Source: Mageeibacillus sp. UBA1257
GTDB taxonomy: Bacteria; Bacillota; Clostridia; UBA1212; UBA1257
Direction of reading: 5' to 3'
DNA: 5,944 bases
Assembly (NCBI GenBank): GCA_002308775.1
Contig: DBVT01000060.1
Span: forward strand, 210-6,153
Part shown: positions 4,885-5,944 of the stretch, one piece after another
Numbering within the stretch: position 1 is the stretch's first letter
Layout of the letters: every line of letters starts with the position of its first letter
The notes under the pieces: generated by a model
What the model saw: the letters and a program-made list of their open reading frames with translations, nothing else
Databases searched by the model: none
Told to the model about the DNA's origin: nothing
Program-made: the position numbers and the translations under genes

Positions 4885-5944
4885 ATGATAGATATTAGTG
4901 ACAATAATGTTCTGCGTCTTGATTCCGGCTGGAAGATCCTTCACGATCCGGACAACAAAGGAATTGCCGGCGGATGGTTTCGCGAATTTCCCTGCGGAGA
5001 AGGTAAAAATGCATTCGTCCCCGGGCTTTCTCATCAGTTTTATTATAACGAAAAAGGGATTTTCTGGTACGGGGCCCGTTTTAAAGGAGAACCGATCCTT
5101 ACGGAAGGTTACAGACTGAGACTTTTCGTGGAATCTGCAAATTTTCGTGCGGAAGTATACCTGAACGGATGCTTTTTGGGAAGTCATACGGGTCCCGAAG
5201 AGCCTTTTTCTTTTGATGTCACAGACTTTTTTCTTCCCGGAAAAGACAATTTTCTGGCGCTTAGAATATCGAAACCGTATGGTGACACGGAAGTTGACGG
5301 ATATGTTTTTTCACAGGTGCCCCACAGAAACGAACTGGCTTCCGGAAGACTGGAACCCGGTTACTGCCAGAACGAGTGCGGGATAACAGGTAGCGTCTAT
5401 ATAGAGAAAGTGCCGGAGGTCAGGATATGTGACGTTTTTTCCGCAGGAAACATTGAAGGATCGTGTGTGGATGTCTCTCTTGAGATCGAATCGTTGCGGG
5501 ACGGGACAGAAGCGGAGATCACGGCAACTGTAGGTTTTAAGAGGACGGGTGCGCAGATCTGCGAAAAAACATATAAAATAACGGCCGCAAGAGGCACAAA
5601 CAAGCTATCCGTGTCACTTCCGGTCAGAGAGCCGAAATTATGGAGCGTCGACGATCCGTTTCTTTATTACGTGGGGCTGAGGCTTCGGACTGAGACTTCA
5701 AACGGCGTCGCAACTTGCCAAAATATATATAAAACCGTCGGTTTTCGTGACCTTCGCGTAGGAGACGACGGTTTTTTCAGACTGAACGGTAAAAGGATCT
5801 TCATAAGATGTTCCCATACGGGAAACGCTTTTCCCTATTCGACACACGGAATACCTATGTCTCCGGAGCTTATGAGAAAAGATCTTTACATGGCAAGATC
5901 CATGGGACTTAATATGGTGCGTTTTATCGCGGGACTTCCCCGGG
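4885..5944 (+). CDS. Glycoside hydrolase family 2 protein (N-terminal 353 residues, runs off window)
   Basis: GH2-type enzyme of the beta-galactosidase/glucuronidase/mannosidase superfamily, expected to cleave a non-reducing-end sugar by a retaining mechanism; cytoplasmic, since no signal peptide is present. Domains in order: sugar-binding jelly roll about 8-175 (VPGLSHQFYY, FWYGARF, RAEVYLNGCFLGSHTGP, FSFDVTDF, CGITGSVYIEKVP); Ig-like beta sandwich about 176-287, ending in LWSVDDPFLYYVGLRL and VGFRDLRV; and the start of the TIM barrel from about 288 (FFRLNGKRIFIRCSHTGN, then LYMARSMGLNMVRFIAGLP). The catalytic acid/base and nucleophile glutamates lie beyond the window. Where beta-galactosidases have RGVNRHE and VRCSHYP, this protein has IRCSHTGNAFP and VRFIAGLP, so a different substrate is likely. 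ATG 4885 follows GAGGG by 7 nt, and the frame has a stop at 4849-4851 with no other ATG between. It is divergent from the NPCBM protein. The superfamily is secure; the substrate is unknown. Confidence 0.9.
   Translation, partial: MIDISDNNVLRLDSGWKILHDPDNKGIAGGWFREFPCGEGKNAFVPGLSHQFYYNEKGIFWYGARFKGEPILTEGYRLRLFVESANFRAEVYLNGCFLGSHTGPEEPFSFDVTDFFLPGKDNFLALRISKPYGDTEVDGYVFSQVPHRNELASGRLEPGYCQNECGITGSVYIEKVPEVRICDVFSAGNIEGSCVDVSLEIESLRDGTEAEITATVGFKRTGAQICEKTYKITAARGTNKLSVSLPVREPKLWSVDDPFLYYVGLRLRTETSNGVATCQNIYKTVGFRDLRVGDDGFFRLNGKRIFIRCSHTGNAFPYSTHGIPMSPELMRKDLYMARSMGLNMVRFIAGLPR

Noticed and set aside
4834..5187. Minus-strand open frame of 117 codons over the start of the GH2 gene
   Set aside because: It overlaps a clear GH2 N-terminal domain on the plus strand and has no ribosome binding site or recognisable content.

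Overview
The window looks like chromosomal DNA of an anaerobic Bacillota bacterium, most likely a gut-associated member of the Clostridia. This rests on strong GGAGG ribosome binding sites, consensus sigma-A-type promoters, compact intergenic regions with Rho-independent hairpins, a pyrophosphate-type phosphofructokinase beside a class II aldolase, and a surface protein with a Pro/Thr-rich stalk and a C-terminal membrane anchor. No RNA gene, CRISPR array, insertion sequence or phage gene is visible. The taxonomic placement is an inference from style, not a marker-gene result.

Positions 1-1720 hold core glycolysis on the plus strand. The 3' end of a class II fructose-bisphosphate aldolase gene (fba, 2-304) is followed by a bulged hairpin terminator and then a complete PPi-dependent 6-phosphofructokinase gene (389-1621). 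Together they interconvert fructose 6-phosphate, fructose 1,6-bisphosphate and the triose phosphates, with PPi rather than ATP as the expected phosphoryl donor.

Positions 1670-2880 hold a convergent gene on the minus strand for a branched-chain amino acid aminotransferase (ilvE, 1728-2792). A very strong GC-rich hairpin separates it from the phosphofructokinase gene. It has its own promoter (TTGGCA-18-TATAAT), which touches the terminator of the next gene upstream.

Positions 2880-5944 hold a carbohydrate-related pair transcribed divergently. On the minus strand is a secreted, membrane-anchored protein with two tandem NPCBM-like carbohydrate-binding modules, an unassigned beta-rich domain, a PTDAPK-repeat stalk and a C-terminal transmembrane helix (2942-4678). 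On the plus strand is the first 353 codons of a glycoside hydrolase family 2 enzyme (4885-5944, cut by the window end) without a signal peptide. The 206-bp region between them carries one convincing and one plausible promoter and two TTGAC-type inverted repeats, so joint regulation is plausible. A reasonable model is glycan capture at the cell surface and intracellular hydrolysis of an imported oligosaccharide, but no transporter or regulator is inside the window.

I did not find a demonstrably new biological system. The most worthwhile leads are the divergent surface-binder/GH2 locus with its palindromic control region, the departure of the GH2 protein from beta-galactosidase active-site signatures, and the non-LPXTG C-terminal anchor of the surface protein.
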